Assembly (NCBI GenBank): GCA_945890485.1 | Contig: CAMDCN010000021.1 | Location: 85,834 to 149,833, forward strand | DNA: 64,000 bases | Source of the DNA: Candidatus Sulfopaludibacter sp. SbA3 | Lineage (GTDB): Bacteria > Acidobacteriota > Terriglobia > Bryobacterales > Bryobacteraceae | Direction: 5' to 3' | Part shown: positions 8,648-18,600 of the stretch, one piece after another | How the letters are laid out: every line of letters starts with the position of its first letter | How positions within the stretch are numbered: position 1 is the stretch's first letter | Notes under the pieces: generated by a model | The model's database searches: none | What the model saw: only the letters and a program-made list of their open reading frames with translations | Told to the model about the DNA's origin: nothing | Translations under genes and position numbers: made by a program

Positions 8648-9301
8648 TCAGAGGGTTTCGAGCATCTGCGCCGTAATCAAACGACGCTCCACTTGTTGTT
8701 CGATCGTTGTGATGAGAAAGCGGCGCAAGTCGCGGGAGGTAGTCCGGGTCCAGGTGCGGGGCGTAAGACTGTGGATGGGGGTAGTCAACATTTCGCGGGC
8801 CAGATTTCGGGATTCGTCACTCACGCGCAGGTCGGGCAGAAAGCCGGAGAGCCGGACGGCCCACAAAGAGAAGTACTGGATGGCCGTCCAGGTCGCCTCT
8901 TCGGTTCGCTCAGTGGGCGCCTGTCGCATGTGCTCCAAAGTCGCCATCACCAGCCGGAAAAATCTTTCGTTGGGTTCGGCCGCGGGCAGAATCTGGTCGC
9001 AAACTTCCGCGATGAAATCCATTCCGATGCTGGCCGTGTAATTGTTGGCAAGAGCGAATTGAGACTGGAGCAGTTCACAGCCATCCATCTTGCAAAGTTC
9101 GACATTCTCCCGCTGGAAGTACTGCATATTGACCTGCGAGAGGCGTTCCAACCCGCTTCCGAAACTACTTTTGGGCCGGCGCGCCCGGCGAGCTATGCCG
9201 CGCAACCTCCCTTGATCGCGTGTAAAAAAACTGACGATCAGGTCTGCTTCCCGGTAGGGATAGGATCGGAGGACGAATGCTTCGCTTACCTTTGACGGCA
9301 C
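8648..9301 (-). CDS. recO: DNA repair protein RecO
   Basis: A 217-residue RecO: an N-terminal OB-fold ([20 protein letters not shown], then [19 protein letters not shown]) and a helical C-terminal domain. RecO works with RecF and RecR to load RecA on SSB-coated gaps and anneals single strands. The zinc-binding cysteine cluster present in many RecO proteins is absent; only isolated cysteines occur (CKMDGC, EVCDQ). The start is a GTG at 9301, chosen because conservation begins immediately after it. It leads the glyQ-glyS-ppdK operon and diverges from the thioesterase gene across 51 bases, which should hold both promoters. Confidence 0.9.
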   Translation of the reverse strand: MPSKVSEAFVLRSYPYREADLIVSFFTRDQGRLRGIARRARRPKSSFGSGLERLSQVNMQYFQRENVELCKMDGCELLQSQFALANNYTASIGMDFIAEVCDQILPAAEPNERFFRLVMATLEHMRQAPTERTEEATWTAIQYFSLWAVRLSGFLPDLRVSDESRNLAREMLTTPIHSLTPRTWTRTTSRDLRRFLITTIEQQVERRLITAQMLETL

Positions 9302-9352
9302 CGGAACGGTGTTGAAGTTTCAGGTTACCATAGCTAAGCTAACCATCCTTAT

Positions 9353-9790
9353 ATGCCCCGGCTCATCGATTTGCTCGACATCACTTCCGTGCCCATTGCA
9401 CAGACGTTGGGCATCGTCGAAGAACACCGCGCCCAAGGCCATGTCACCTTCAGCATGGAGGCGCGCCCGGAGCACCATAACCCGCTCGGCACCGTCCACG
9501 GAGGCGTCTACTGCGACCTCGCCGACATGGCCATGGGCATCGCGATGCTCACAACTCTCGACGACAACGAAGCGATGACCACCATCGAACTCAAGATCAA
9601 CTACTTTCGCCCCGTCATCACCGGACGCATCGTCGCCGAGGCCCGCGTGCTCCACCGCGGCCGCACCTCCGGCTTCATCGAATGCGAAGTCCGCGACGCC
9701 AACAACCGGCTGGCCGCGAAATGCACCTCGACGTGCGTCCTTCTGACTGGCGACCGAGCAGACGCCATTTTCTCCCGCTACCGAACTTAA
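9353..9790 (+). CDS. PaaI-family hotdog thioesterase
   Basis: A 145-residue single hotdog-fold protein. It has the PaaI/YbgC-like signature HHNPLGTVHGGVYCDLADMA, where HGG plus the acidic residue on the following helix form the acyl-CoA thioesterase site, then TTIELKINYFRPVITGRIVA. It probably hydrolyses an acyl- or aryl-CoA thioester; the exact substrate cannot be read from sequence. It diverges from recO and is followed after 12 bases by the membrane spermidine-synthase-like gene, so the two may be co-transcribed. Confidence 0.88.
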   Translation: MPRLIDLLDITSVPIAQTLGIVEEHRAQGHVTFSMEARPEHHNPLGTVHGGVYCDLADMAMGIAMLTTLDDNEAMTTIELKINYFRPVITGRIVAEARVLHRGRTSGFIECEVRDANNRLAAKCTSTCVLLTGDRADAIFSRYRT

Positions 9791-9802
9791 ACTCTGCGGC
9801 CG

Positions 9803-11845
9803 ATGCTTTTCTACGCCCTTACGATCTTTCTCTCTTCCTTCCTGCTGTTCCAGGTGCAACCGATCATCGCCAAGATCATCCTGCCATGGTTTGGCGGGTC
9901 GGCGGCCGTGTGGAACGCCTGCATGTTGTTCTTCCAGGCCGCACTCCTGGGCGGCTACACCTATGCCCATCTGCTCTTTGAACGGGTCCCGGCAAAGCGA
10001 GGCGCGCAGATCCATATCGCGCTACTCGGAGCCAGCCTGCTGGCGCTGCCGATTCTCCCAAACGCATCGTGGAAGCCACAGGGTAGCGAGAACCCGGCCC
10101 TCCTCATCCTCGGCCTGCTCGCGGTGACCATCGGGCTGCCCTACTTCCTGCTCTCCACCACGGGCCCGCTACTGCAGGCATGGTACGCGCGAAACCACGC
10201 CGGCGCAGTCCCTTACCGGCTTTTCGCACTGTCCAACGGGGCCTCGCTGCTCGCCCTGCTCTCCTACCCCACCCTCGTCGAACCGCGCCTCGACGTGCAA
10301 ACCCAGGCTTGGGCCTGGTCCGGAGCGTTCGCTGTCTTCGTCGTCCTGTGCGCCTTGGTCGCGTGGCGCTCCCGCGGCGGCGAGCGCATAGCCGAAGAGA
10401 CCGAGGAGGCGCCACCCCCGCCGCCCGCCTGGACGTTGCGCCTCCTCTGGATAGGCCTCGCCACGGCACCCTCCATCCTCCTCCTGACCGTGACGACTCA
10501 CCTCACCCAGGATGTCGCCGCGATTCCATTCCTCTGGATCGTGCCGCTGGTGCTCTACCTGCTAACGTTCATCCTCTGCTTCGAGACCACCAAGCTCTAT
10601 TGGCGCTGGTTCTACATCGCACTGGCGGTAGCAGCGCTCGCAATGGTGGCATGGCTCCAGGTGGACGGCCACTCCGGAATGTCCCTGCAGAAGAGCATCG
10701 CCGGCTACGCCGCTGCCATGTTCGTCTGCTCGATGGTCTGCCATGGCGAACTCGCCAGTTTGAAGCCGCATCCGCGCTACCTGACTTCGTTCTATGTCTC
10801 GCTCTCCGTCGGTGGCGCGTTGGGTGGCCTGGTGGTTGGACTGCTTGCCCCCAACTACTTCGACGCCTTCTATGAATTCCCTCTGGGCTGGGTCTTCGCC
10901 GCATTGCTCGGCGTGGCCACGATGGTTTATCGCTACCAGACATTCTTCGGGACCATGCGGGGCTTCGCCGTTTCCATCGTCCTCGTGGCGTTGCTCGGGG
11001 GCTACGCGGGCTGGTGGGTTCATATTCAACAGAACCAAATCAGCGGATACCGCCATGTCCAGCGGAACTTCTACGGGATGTTGCGAATTCAGGATGAAGG
11101 CGACTTTACCGACAAGTCGCGCGTGCGCCAGTTGCTGAACGGCGTCATCAATCATGGTCAGCAGTTCCTTCACCCGTTCCGGAAGAAAGAGGCAACGACG
11201 TACTACTGTGCGGAGTCTGGCGCCGGCCAGTCGATCCTCACCCGGAAAGAAGGTGTATCCCAGAAAGTCGGAGTCATCGGACTCGGCTCGGGGACACTGG
11301 TCAGCTACGGCCGCGCCGGCGACGACTATCATCTCTACGAGATCAACCCAATGGTGATCCAGTTTGCCGAAGGCGAGTTCAGCTTCCTTGGCGAGTCGGC
11401 GGCGAAGAAGGAGATCCACCTCGGCGACGCCCGCCTAACCCTGGAGCGGCAACCGCCCATGCAGTTCGATGTCCTGTTGATCGATGCGTTTTCCGGCGAC
11501 TCGGTCCCCGTGCATCTGTTAACCGCCGAAGCCTTCGCTCTCTATTTCCGCCACCTGAAGCCAGATGGCCTGTTGGCCGTGCACATCTCCAACAAATATC
11601 TGAACTTGGAGCCCGTGGTGGCCACCAACGCTGAGCGCATGGGCGTGGCGGCCCTGACATTCGACGACAACCGCCCCGACGCGGACGAAACCTGTTTCGG
11701 CTCGACATGGGTGGTCCTGCTCGCCAAAAGCACGCTGGGCGCCCGAGCCGACCTGGCCAAAATGGGCAAACCCCTTCCAGCAGCCCCCAACTTTCGCCCT
11801 TGGACCGATGGGTTCTCGAACATGTGGTCCATCCTCAAGAAATGA
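9803..11845 (+). CDS. Membrane-anchored spermidine synthase-like protein (fused MFS-like/SpeE)
   Basis: A 680-residue protein with about ten N-terminal transmembrane helices (starting LTIFLSSFLLFQVQPIIAKI) and a cytosolic Rossmann methyltransferase-like C-terminus. The SAM-type loop VIGLGSGTLVSYG begins near residue 490, followed by LGDARLTLERQP and DVLLIDAFSGDSVPVHLLT, matching polyamine synthase-like domains. Such fused proteins are common in Acidobacteria and are annotated as fused MFS/spermidine synthase; activity as a true aminopropyltransferase is unproven. The last codons overlap the next small ORF by ATGA. Confidence 0.85.
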   Translation: MLFYALTIFLSSFLLFQVQPIIAKIILPWFGGSAAVWNACMLFFQAALLGGYTYAHLLFERVPAKRGAQIHIALLGASLLALPILPNASWKPQGSENPALLILGLLAVTIGLPYFLLSTTGPLLQAWYARNHAGAVPYRLFALSNGASLLALLSYPTLVEPRLDVQTQAWAWSGAFAVFVVLCALVAWRSRGGERIAEETEEAPPPPPAWTLRLLWIGLATAPSILLLTVTTHLTQDVAAIPFLWIVPLVLYLLTFILCFETTKLYWRWFYIALAVAALAMVAWLQVDGHSGMSLQKSIAGYAAAMFVCSMVCHGELASLKPHPRYLTSFYVSLSVGGALGGLVVGLLAPNYFDAFYEFPLGWVFAALLGVATMVYRYQTFFGTMRGFAVSIVLVALLGGYAGWWVHIQQNQISGYRHVQRNFYGMLRIQDEGDFTDKSRVRQLLNGVINHGQQFLHPFRKKEATTYYCAESGAGQSILTRKEGVSQKVGVIGLGSGTLVSYGRAGDDYHLYEINPMVIQFAEGEFSFLGESAAKKEIHLGDARLTLERQPPMQFDVLLIDAFSGDSVPVHLLTAEAFALYFRHLKPDGLLAVHISNKYLNLEPVVATNAERMGVAALTFDDNRPDADETCFGSTWVVLLAKSTLGARADLAKMGKPLPAAPNFRPWTDGFSNMWSILKK

Positions 11846-12108
11846 ATCTGTTACACTATCGGTTTCCCAAAGACATGGCAGAAACCGACGCGAAGGTGAA
11901 AACCCGCCTGCTCCGCATGCGGGCCTGCAACGAGCGCACTACGGGGGACAAGTTCTGCTTGGGCCACCTAAAACGCTGGTATGACTTTGGCGAAGACATT
12001 GCGGCCCAGTTCAGCCGGAATGCAGAGATTTATCGATGTGAGCGCTGCCACACGATATACCTGCCCCATCCGGACGAAAAGCCTCGGACGGGCACACTAG
12101 CATTTTAA
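11842..12108 (+). CDS. Small hypothetical protein with a CxxC motif
   Basis: An 88-residue ORF starting at an ATG that overlaps the stop of the upstream gene (ATGA). An internal ATG at 11875 would give 77 aa. The sequence is basic and Cys/His-rich: RMRACNERTTGDKFCLGHLK and IYRCERCHTIYLPHP, so two pairs of cysteines with nearby histidines could bind zinc, although the first pair is widely spaced. I do not recognise the family. Translational coupling suggests it is expressed with the spermidine-synthase-like membrane protein. Coding potential is moderate; the conserved-looking cysteine pattern is the main support. Confidence 0.55.
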   Translation: MNLLHYRFPKDMAETDAKVKTRLLRMRACNERTTGDKFCLGHLKRWYDFGEDIAAQFSRNAEIYRCERCHTIYLPHPDEKPRTGTLAF

Positions 12109-12706
12109 GAGAAAGGCCGTTCCTCCGACGAACCACTCTTAGAAAACCGCATCGGAAAAGGGTGTTGTTATGAGAAACCTTTTCCGATGCGGTCACCCCT
12201 TGGGCCAGTTGGAGGAACTGTAGGGGCATCGGGACCATGCGCCGCGACGCGATTGGGGCAGAGTGTCCGCTTTGATCACTCCGTTCCCAGCCAGGCCCGC
12301 GTCCAATCAAAATCCTGACTGAAAACGCCAATCGGTGCGCGGTACTCGGGGTCCAGGGGAGAGGTCGATATGAATTCTTGGTTTGTTGGCGAACCGGAAG
12401 TAGCACCCGCCCAGAGAAAAAATTCCCTCTGATGCAATTTGCGTCAGATCAAAGGAGCGGTTCGAACTTGTTACCGGCTCCCGCAAGCACGCTTACAGTC
12501 AGCCCACTCGCTTCAATCTGAATACCTATTGCCTCAGAGGGCGGGTTCAAAGGTGAACTTCATCAATTCATGTCAGTACCCAGCATGTGGATAGCCAACG
12601 TCTCTATTCCACCAAACCATTGAAAATAAATCAAGTCCGCACTGCACGAAACTTCCCGCCACGGCTGGATAACCCACCGGTGTGTCGGTGTGACACAATC
12701 GAGAGG
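12109..12706. other. Intergenic region with a long hairpin and a possible gene relic
   Basis: About 600 bases without an intact gene. It contains the perfect hairpin at 12146-12193. A minus-strand frame (about 12276-12440) has no start but reads plausibly: PTNQEFISTSPLDPEYRAPI, then FSQDFDWTRAWLGTE and a stop. I take this as a possible C-terminal relic with low confidence. The promoter for the gene at 12707 should lie in 12600-12700. Confidence 0.4.
12146..12193. repeat. Perfect 16-bp inverted repeat (long hairpin)
   Basis: The arms ACCGCATCGGAAAAGG (12146-12161) and its exact complement (12178-12193) enclose a 16-base loop. There is no T-tract on either side, so it is not a standard terminator. 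It lies 37 bases after the small CxxC ORF. It could be a bidirectional transcription brake, a palindromic protein site or the trace of a mobile element. Confidence 0.7.
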
Positions 12707-14047
12707 GTGACCCGCCTTTCGCGCCGATCGCTTCTCGCCTTCCCTGCCGCCGCAGCCGCTCTGTGCGCCCAAAGCGACGAAGATTTTCAGGTCTACACAG
12801 AACACCCGCGCCTTCTGCTGCCCGCCCGGCGGCTCCGCCTGCTCCAGCGGGAACGGGAACGGACTTCGCCCCGGTGGCAGCAGTTTGAAACCCTGGTCGC
12901 CGGCAAGGTACAGATGCCGGAGCCGGGATTTGCTTGGGCGCTCTACGGGCAGTTGGCCAAAAGCGACGACTTTGCCCGTCAGGCCGTCACTTGGGCGCTG
13001 AAAGCCAACGAGATCCGCCAAATAGCGATTGTCCTCGACTGGTGCCAAGCTGTCCTGAAGGAACCAGAGGCGGCAGCCCTCCAGGCCAAGCTCACCAACC
13101 TGTTGGCGACCCGCCCAGCAGCCAGGACGCTACCCGTCATGCGCGACCGCGCCTTCGCTGCCATCGTCCTTGGCGGCGACGCCGCCAAGAAAGAGCTCGA
13201 AGCCATCGTGAAGGGCTGGTGGCGCGCCGAAGTCGCCCCCGCGATTAAGGCGGGAAAATACCGCTACTCCCGCGAAGAGAGCCACGCCCTCTTCGAACTG
13301 CTCCACGCCATCCGCGACAGCATCAACATCGACCTGCGCGAGGATGCTCCGAAGTACTTTAAGGAGCTGCCGGCCTATCACATCCTCAGCTACTACCCCG
13401 CGACGTTTCCCGCGGCGGAGAACGAGTACCGTATCCCCTTCTACGACGGAGGAGGCGAACCGGACCTGCGTGTCGCCGCCCTAGCCCGGGCCACCGACCT
13501 CAGCATGGTTGCCTTCGATACGAATGCCCAGGAGACCCAGTTCGTCCAAGGCTGGCTCATTCACGACCGGTTCCTCATGCGCGGCACCTTCGGCATCCCC
13601 TATGAGCTACTCTGGGCGAACCCCTACCAGCCCGGTCTGAGCTATTACCATCTCCCGCTGGCGATGCACCAATCCACCGCCGGCCGGCTGGTACTGCGCA
13701 GCAGTTGGGAAGATGACGCCACGTGGTTCCACTACGGCGACGGCAAGGTGCAGGTATTTGAAGAAGCAACAAGAAAAGACCGCAGCATGAAGTCGCCCGC
13801 CCCCATCGACATCGCCGGAACGGTGGTTCACTTCGGCCGTGACAACATGGAGTTCCGGGTGGAGAGCGACGAGTTGCAGAACATCTACGTCATCGGCCTC
13901 GAAGCGCACACCGGTTACGACGTCGAACTCGACGACCACGAGATCACCGAACACACCACCGACGCTGGCGGCATTCTCAACTTTCAGTTCACCAAGGAAG
14001 GCGACCGGGCCGTTCGACTGCATAAGCCGTTCCGTCTGAAGTCATAG
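12707..14047 (+). CDS. Exported hypothetical protein (Tat-like signal), heparinase/alginate-lyase-like architecture
   Basis: A 446-residue protein from a GTG at 12707, chosen because the first residues (TRLSRRSLLAFPAAAAALCA) form a twin-arginine-like signal ending in AQ. A longer frame from 12587 adds an unconvincing N-terminus. The mature part opens YTEHPRLLLPARRLRLLQRE, reminiscent of the start of heparinase II/III and alginate-lyase-like alpha-toroid proteins; a helical N-terminal half and a beta-rich C-terminal half (FHYGDGKVQVFEEAT) fit that plan. No catalytic residues can be assigned, so polysaccharide lyase activity is only a suggestion. The 3' end overlaps the convergent TetR gene by six bases. 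Confidence 0.7.
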   Translation: MTRLSRRSLLAFPAAAAALCAQSDEDFQVYTEHPRLLLPARRLRLLQRERERTSPRWQQFETLVAGKVQMPEPGFAWALYGQLAKSDDFARQAVTWALKANEIRQIAIVLDWCQAVLKEPEAAALQAKLTNLLATRPAARTLPVMRDRAFAAIVLGGDAAKKELEAIVKGWWRAEVAPAIKAGKYRYSREESHALFELLHAIRDSINIDLREDAPKYFKELPAYHILSYYPATFPAAENEYRIPFYDGGGEPDLRVAALARATDLSMVAFDTNAQETQFVQGWLIHDRFLMRGTFGIPYELLWANPYQPGLSYYHLPLAMHQSTAGRLVLRSSWEDDATWFHYGDGKVQVFEEATRKDRSMKSPAPIDIAGTVVHFGRDNMEFRVESDELQNIYVIGLEAHTGYDVELDDHEITEHTTDAGGILNFQFTKEGDRAVRLHKPFRLKS

Positions 14048-14569
14048 GCCGGCAATCAAGGCAGTGAGCCCGCGTTCATACCCGCCGCGCGGCCCGCTCT
14101 GGCCAAACTGGCCCGCCGCTTCCAGCGTTGCAAATCCATGCAGGAAGGCCCATAGCGCCACGGCTGCCGCGGTATCGTCAGCCCGGCCAGTGACGGGCTC
14201 GATTACGGCCAACAGCAGGTTCCACAAGCGCTTCGACTGCGGTCCCGGCTTGGCCAGCAGCATGGCGAAGAGCGCAGGCTCCGCGCGGTTGAAGGCCAAG
14301 TACTCGCCCGCGATCGCTTTCAGTGCCGCCGCCCCGCGCCGGCCTTTCCGGGCCGACTCCATGCGGCCGGCCAGTTCCGCGGCCACCAGTTCGGCCACGG
14401 CGCCCTCTAAGCTCTCGCGGTCCGGATAGTAGCGGTAGAGACTGGGGGCCCGGACACCGAGGGCCGCGGCGAGCGGACGGAGCGAAAGCGCGTCCCGACC
14501 GCCGGAACGGACGAGTTCCAGGGCGGCAGCGGCGATGGCGGCGGGGTCAATACGGGCAGGAAAGGCCAT
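14042..14569 (-). CDS. TetR-family transcriptional regulator
   Basis: A 175-residue regulator. The N-terminal HTH is clear: LVRSGGRDALSLRPLAAALG then VRAPSLYRYYPDRESLEGAV (residues about 18-60). The C-terminal ligand/dimer domain has the WHG-type pattern (VALWAFLHGFATLEAAGQFG). It diverges from the DUF4260 gene, with two similar short palindromes in the 53-base gap (see 14574-14618). The simplest reading is autoregulation plus control of the DUF4260 gene; the ligand is unknown. Confidence 0.9.
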   Translation of the reverse strand: MAFPARIDPAAIAAAALELVRSGGRDALSLRPLAAALGVRAPSLYRYYPDRESLEGAVAELVAAELAGRMESARKGRRGAAALKAIAGEYLAFNRAEPALFAMLLAKPGPQSKRLWNLLLAVIEPVTGRADDTAAAVALWAFLHGFATLEAAGQFGQSGPRGGYERGLTALIAGL

Positions 14570-14573
14570 GCCT

Positions 14574-14618
14574 TACACTGTACACCTTGACACCAGAGGC
14601 ACAACGCCTTACAGTGTT
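14574..14618. promoter_or_regulatory. Candidate TetR operators in the divergent promoter
   Basis: TACACTGTA (14574-14582) is a perfect 4-1-4 palindrome. A near copy, TACAGTGTT, lies at 14610-14618, about three and a half helical turns away. Both sit between the divergent start codons at 14569 and 14623. Two related palindromes at the promoter of a TetR gene are good candidates for its binding sites. Confidence 0.55.
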
Positions 14619-14622
14619 AGCC

Positions 14623-14997
14623 ATGAAGACTAACAACGTTACTCTTTGGCTCCGCCTGGAGGCCGCCCTCCTCCTCGCCACCTCCGCCACGGCCTATTTC
14701 TGGCTCGGCGGAACCTGGATCCCTTTTGCCGCTCTCTTCCTCGTACCGGATCTGTCGATGATGGCCTATCTCCGCGGCGCCGAGGCTGGAGCCCGCGCCT
14801 ACAACCTGGCGCACAGCTACGCCGCCCCCGCTGCCGCTGCGTTGGCCGCCGCGGCGGCCACGGGCGAACTGCCTTCGCCGCTATGGCTCATCTGGGTGGC
14901 GCACATCGCCTTCGACCGCGTCGCCGGCTACGGGTTGAAGCAATCGCACAGCTTCCACGCCACCCACTTGGGCCCCATCGGGCGGGCTAGTCGGTAA
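14623..14997 (+). CDS. DUF4260 family integral membrane protein
   Basis: A 124-residue protein with about four hydrophobic segments. It shows the DUF4260 pattern: WIPFAALFLVPDLSMMAYLR, AYNLAHSYAAPAAAALAA, LIWVAHIAFDRVAGYGLKQ and a final THLGPIG. Function is unknown; these proteins are often controlled by an adjacent TetR regulator, as appears to be the case here. Start at the ATG at 14623; a longer frame from 14323 reads through the TetR gene and is an artefact. The end overlaps the convergent CBM9-like gene by 11 bases. Confidence 0.85.
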   Translation: MKTNNVTLWLRLEAALLLATSATAYFWLGGTWIPFAALFLVPDLSMMAYLRGAEAGARAYNLAHSYAAPAAAALAAAAATGELPSPLWLIWVAHIAFDRVAGYGLKQSHSFHATHLGPIGRASR

Positions 14998-15664
14998 AGA
15001 TCAATTGGCCAAAACGCTTCGGATTGTGCGGGTTCGGTTTTGCCATCTCCGAATCGGACCACTGGCTAAGGCGGCGAGCGGGCTCGGTTCCGTCCCACCG
15101 GTTCAGATTCGCGGTCCAGACATCGCCGCGCTTCGGCGGCCGCCCGGTGCCGAGCCCTTCAAAATCCGTCCAGGAGAGTGCCAATTCGAGCGACCAGCCC
15201 TTCTCTGTCCGCGCTGACTTCACCCGGACATCGGTAAAGTCGAGGCGTTTGAGCAGGAACTCCGGGAACAGATAGAAGTAGTCGTAGAGGGTGCCGCGCG
15301 CATTCATTTCCAAACCGAAGTAGTTCGATTGCGATGGCTTCGGATTGATAAACAGTTCGACAGCATCGTCCCGATACGTCGGATCGTCGCGCTTGTCGAA
15401 CTGCGCGGTAATCTCCGAATCGTCACATTCATAGGAGACGTACAGGTAGCGATCATCCCAGAGCAGACGCGCCACCGTCTTCTGCTTGGCGCCTTTCTGG
15501 AACTCCCACGGGAAGATGAACTCGATGGGCGGCGCCATCTTCCACGTTGCCTCGTCAACCTTGCCATCGATGGCGATGACGCCTGCCGAGCGCTTCACGT
15601 CATAGCGAAGCGGCTGCGTCCAAGCCGCCGATGCGATGAGGGCTAAGAGCACAAATGTCCGCAT
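14987..15664 (-). CDS. Exported CBM9-like (carbohydrate-binding family 9) protein
   Basis: A 225-residue protein with a signal peptide (MRTFVLLALIASAAWTQ) and a single CBM9-like beta-sandwich: IAIDGKVDEATWKMAPP, RLLWDDRYLYVSYECDDSEI, DDAVELFINPKPSQSNYFGL and WSLELALSWTDFEGLG. This fold binds sugar ends in xylanases and also occurs as stand-alone domains in Acidobacteria. Its start overlaps the stop of the upstream SBBP-repeat gene (TAATG), so the two are translationally coupled and both are exported. Confidence 0.85.
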   Translation of the reverse strand: MRTFVLLALIASAAWTQPLRYDVKRSAGVIAIDGKVDEATWKMAPPIEFIFPWEFQKGAKQKTVARLLWDDRYLYVSYECDDSEITAQFDKRDDPTYRDDAVELFINPKPSQSNYFGLEMNARGTLYDYFYLFPEFLLKRLDFTDVRVKSARTEKGWSLELALSWTDFEGLGTGRPPKRGDVWTANLNRWDGTEPARRLSQWSDSEMAKPNPHNPKRFGQLIFTD

Positions 15665-18600
15665 TATTGCACCGCCACCGTTACGTTCCCCCGGCTGCTG
15701 GCACTGCCGACGTTAACGACGATCGGCAGTTGTCCGCTCTGCACGCTCTGCGGAATCCGGACATTGATTTGCATTACGCCGGCCACCAACCCCGGCGCGC
15801 CGCCGGCGTAAAGGATCTGCGCGTCGATGCCGCCGATACTCAAAGTAACGGGCAGTTTCGGCTGCGGCGCAGGGGAGGCGTTCGGCTTGCCATCGACCCC
15901 GGTGGGGTTCGTCGCGCCCTCGCCGGTGAGGTACAGGATCACGATGCTACCGCGGTCGGCCTGGTTCGATGCGGCGTTCAAGGTGCCGTTCTGGTTCAGG
16001 ATCGCGCCTTGGCCGCGGCCCGAGGAATCGGCGGTGAACAGCGCCGGGGCGGCATTGATCACCGGCAGGGCGATTGTGTTCGAGCGGCGCCCTTCATACT
16101 CCACCTGCACCTGCGTCGTGGCGCGGCCTTCGATGCCGTAGGGAACTACGGCGGCCAATTGCGTCGCGCTCGTATAGATCATCGGAGCGGCCACGCCGTC
16201 AAAGAGCACGCGGGTACCGGCGAGCGAATTGGCGACCAGACCCGCGCCATCGAGGCGTAGCCCGGTCAACTGCGCCGGCCCCATATCCTGGCCGAAGAAA
16301 GTGACCAACTGACCCGGCGAGACGCCGCCCTGGTCGGTGGCGGAGCGGAAACTCGCCGCGTTGGTGACTCCTTCAATCGAGATTTGCGGGGAGGCGGGGC
16401 CCAGAGGCGGCGAAAGCGTAATGGTGGCCGTGGCAAAGCGTTGCGAATCCGCCACGCTCGCGGCACGAACCGTTACCGTCGTCGGCGCGAAGATCACGCC
16501 GGGCGCGCGATAGAAGCCGGTGGCGCGGTCAATCTCGCCAGACTCCGGCGAAATCGTCCACGTTACGGCCGTGTTCGTCGAGCCCTGCACGGTCGCCGTA
16601 AACTGCTGGGTCTGGTTGGCAAACAGCGTGACGGCCGAAGGACTAACGGCAATTTGCACACGCTGCACCAGCGTGACAATGGATTCGCCGATCTTCGTCC
16701 CGTCAGCCTGCGAAATGGCAGACACTGTCACGGTTTGCGTACCCGTGAAACTGGCGGGGGCCGTGTACAGCCCGGTGGTGGAGATAGCCCCCAGCGCCGG
16801 GAAGATCCCCCAGCGGACCGCCGTATTGCTGGTGTTTGAGACATTGGCCAGGAACTGCTGGCTCTCACCGGCGCCGAGCGAAATAGCAGCAGGGGTCACC
16901 TGCACGGTAATCTCGGAGTAGCGCACCACGAAACCGTCCGAGGCGCCTCCCAACCGGTTGGCGACAACCCCGGCGGTAACCGGAAAATTGACCGATTCCG
17001 TGGACCCCGCGCCCCAGATCCGGCCACCAGCATCGATCGCAATGCCATTCAAGGAATCATTGCCCGCGCCTCCGATATGCGTCGAGAAGCCGAGCGCCGT
17101 GGCGCCAAAGTTCACCTTGGTCAAGAATCCGTCGTATCCACCCGCAAAGGCCGTCGCCGGAAGCGGCCCGTCGTTTCGCAAAGGGAAATTGGCCGAGTTT
17201 GTCTGGCCACCCACGTACGCTTCGCCAAGGCGGTTCACGGCAATCGTCAACCCGGTGTCCTCATTGTCGCCGCCCAGGTAAGTGCTATAGAACAGACTAG
17301 TGCCCTGCGGATTGAGCTTGGTCACAAAGGCATCGGGGGTGAGGGCCGGCGACCGCTGGTAGGCGAGCGGGGTCACCGGAAGTTGGGTGGAGAACGTTTG
17401 CCCGGTGAAAAATGCGTTGCCCGTCGCATCGACGGCCACGGCGTTGGCGGATTCCTGCGCCTCGCCACCAAAGTAAGTGCAGTAAACCAAGCCGCTGCCA
17501 TCGGGACGGACGCGGGCGACAAAGGCATCGGAACCACCACGGCGGGCCGTTTGAAACGCGCCTTCCGTCGTGGGAAAGTTCTCCGACCGGGACTCGCCAA
17601 CCACAAAAGCAGAGCCCGTCGAGTCGAGCGCAACGCCATTGCCGACGTCGAGAGCAAAGCCTCCCAGCAAGAGCGAATACACAACGGCGGAACCGCTCGA
17701 GTTCAACTTGGTGATAAAGGCGTCGCCACCGCCGCGTGCGGGAAGGTTCTCGCGATTCGTGTTGACGAAGTCGGTGGAGTCGGTGCGGCCGGTTACGTAG
17801 ACCGCGCCGGTCGAGTCGATTGCCAGGCCGCGGACCAGGTCGCTGAGCGAACCGCCAAGGTAAGTAGACCAGGTCAACGCGCTGCCCGTGGGGCTAAGCC
17901 GGAACACCACGCCATCCGTGATGGCGCTCCCACCGCCCAGCACTCGCTGATAGGCGTTGTCAGAGACGGGAAAATTAGTCGATGCCGTTGAGCCACCGCC
18001 GTAGACATTGCCTTGGGCGTCGACCGCGATCGCCAGACCAATATCGACACCCTGGCCGCCGAGGTAGGTGGCCCAAACCACGGCTGAGCCGGCCGGATTG
18101 AGCTTAGCGACGACGATGTCCTGTGAGCCGAAGGTCTGGCCGCGCGTAGTGCCAGGATAATCGGGCGAGGTGGAGGAGCCGATCACGTAACTATTACCTT
18201 CGCCGTCAACGGCGATCGCGCGGGCGTCATCCACCTGAGCGCCGCCCAGGAAGGTTGAGTAGCTGAGCACCGGATCGATCAGCAGGGGCCGGGACCGGTC
18301 GTAGTTGCCGAGGGCAAACCCGAACCGGCCGGGGCCGCGGGAAGAGTAGGCAACAGGAACGACAGTGTCGCCCTGCCATGCCACAGGGCGCTTCCAGGTG
18401 AAGCCGCCGGGCAACTGGAGTTCGCCAGAGGCTGAGAGGGTGGCGCCAGGCAGCGAAAACATGACCGCCGCGGCATCAGCGTGCGGCGCAAGTTCGAGGT
18501 CAAACTCCACCGCTCCAGCGCGGCTGTGATAGACAAGGTCGATGCCTGGGTAGAGTTGGAGGGCGCGAGCACTCGTGAAGGCCGGGACATCCCGGCGCCA

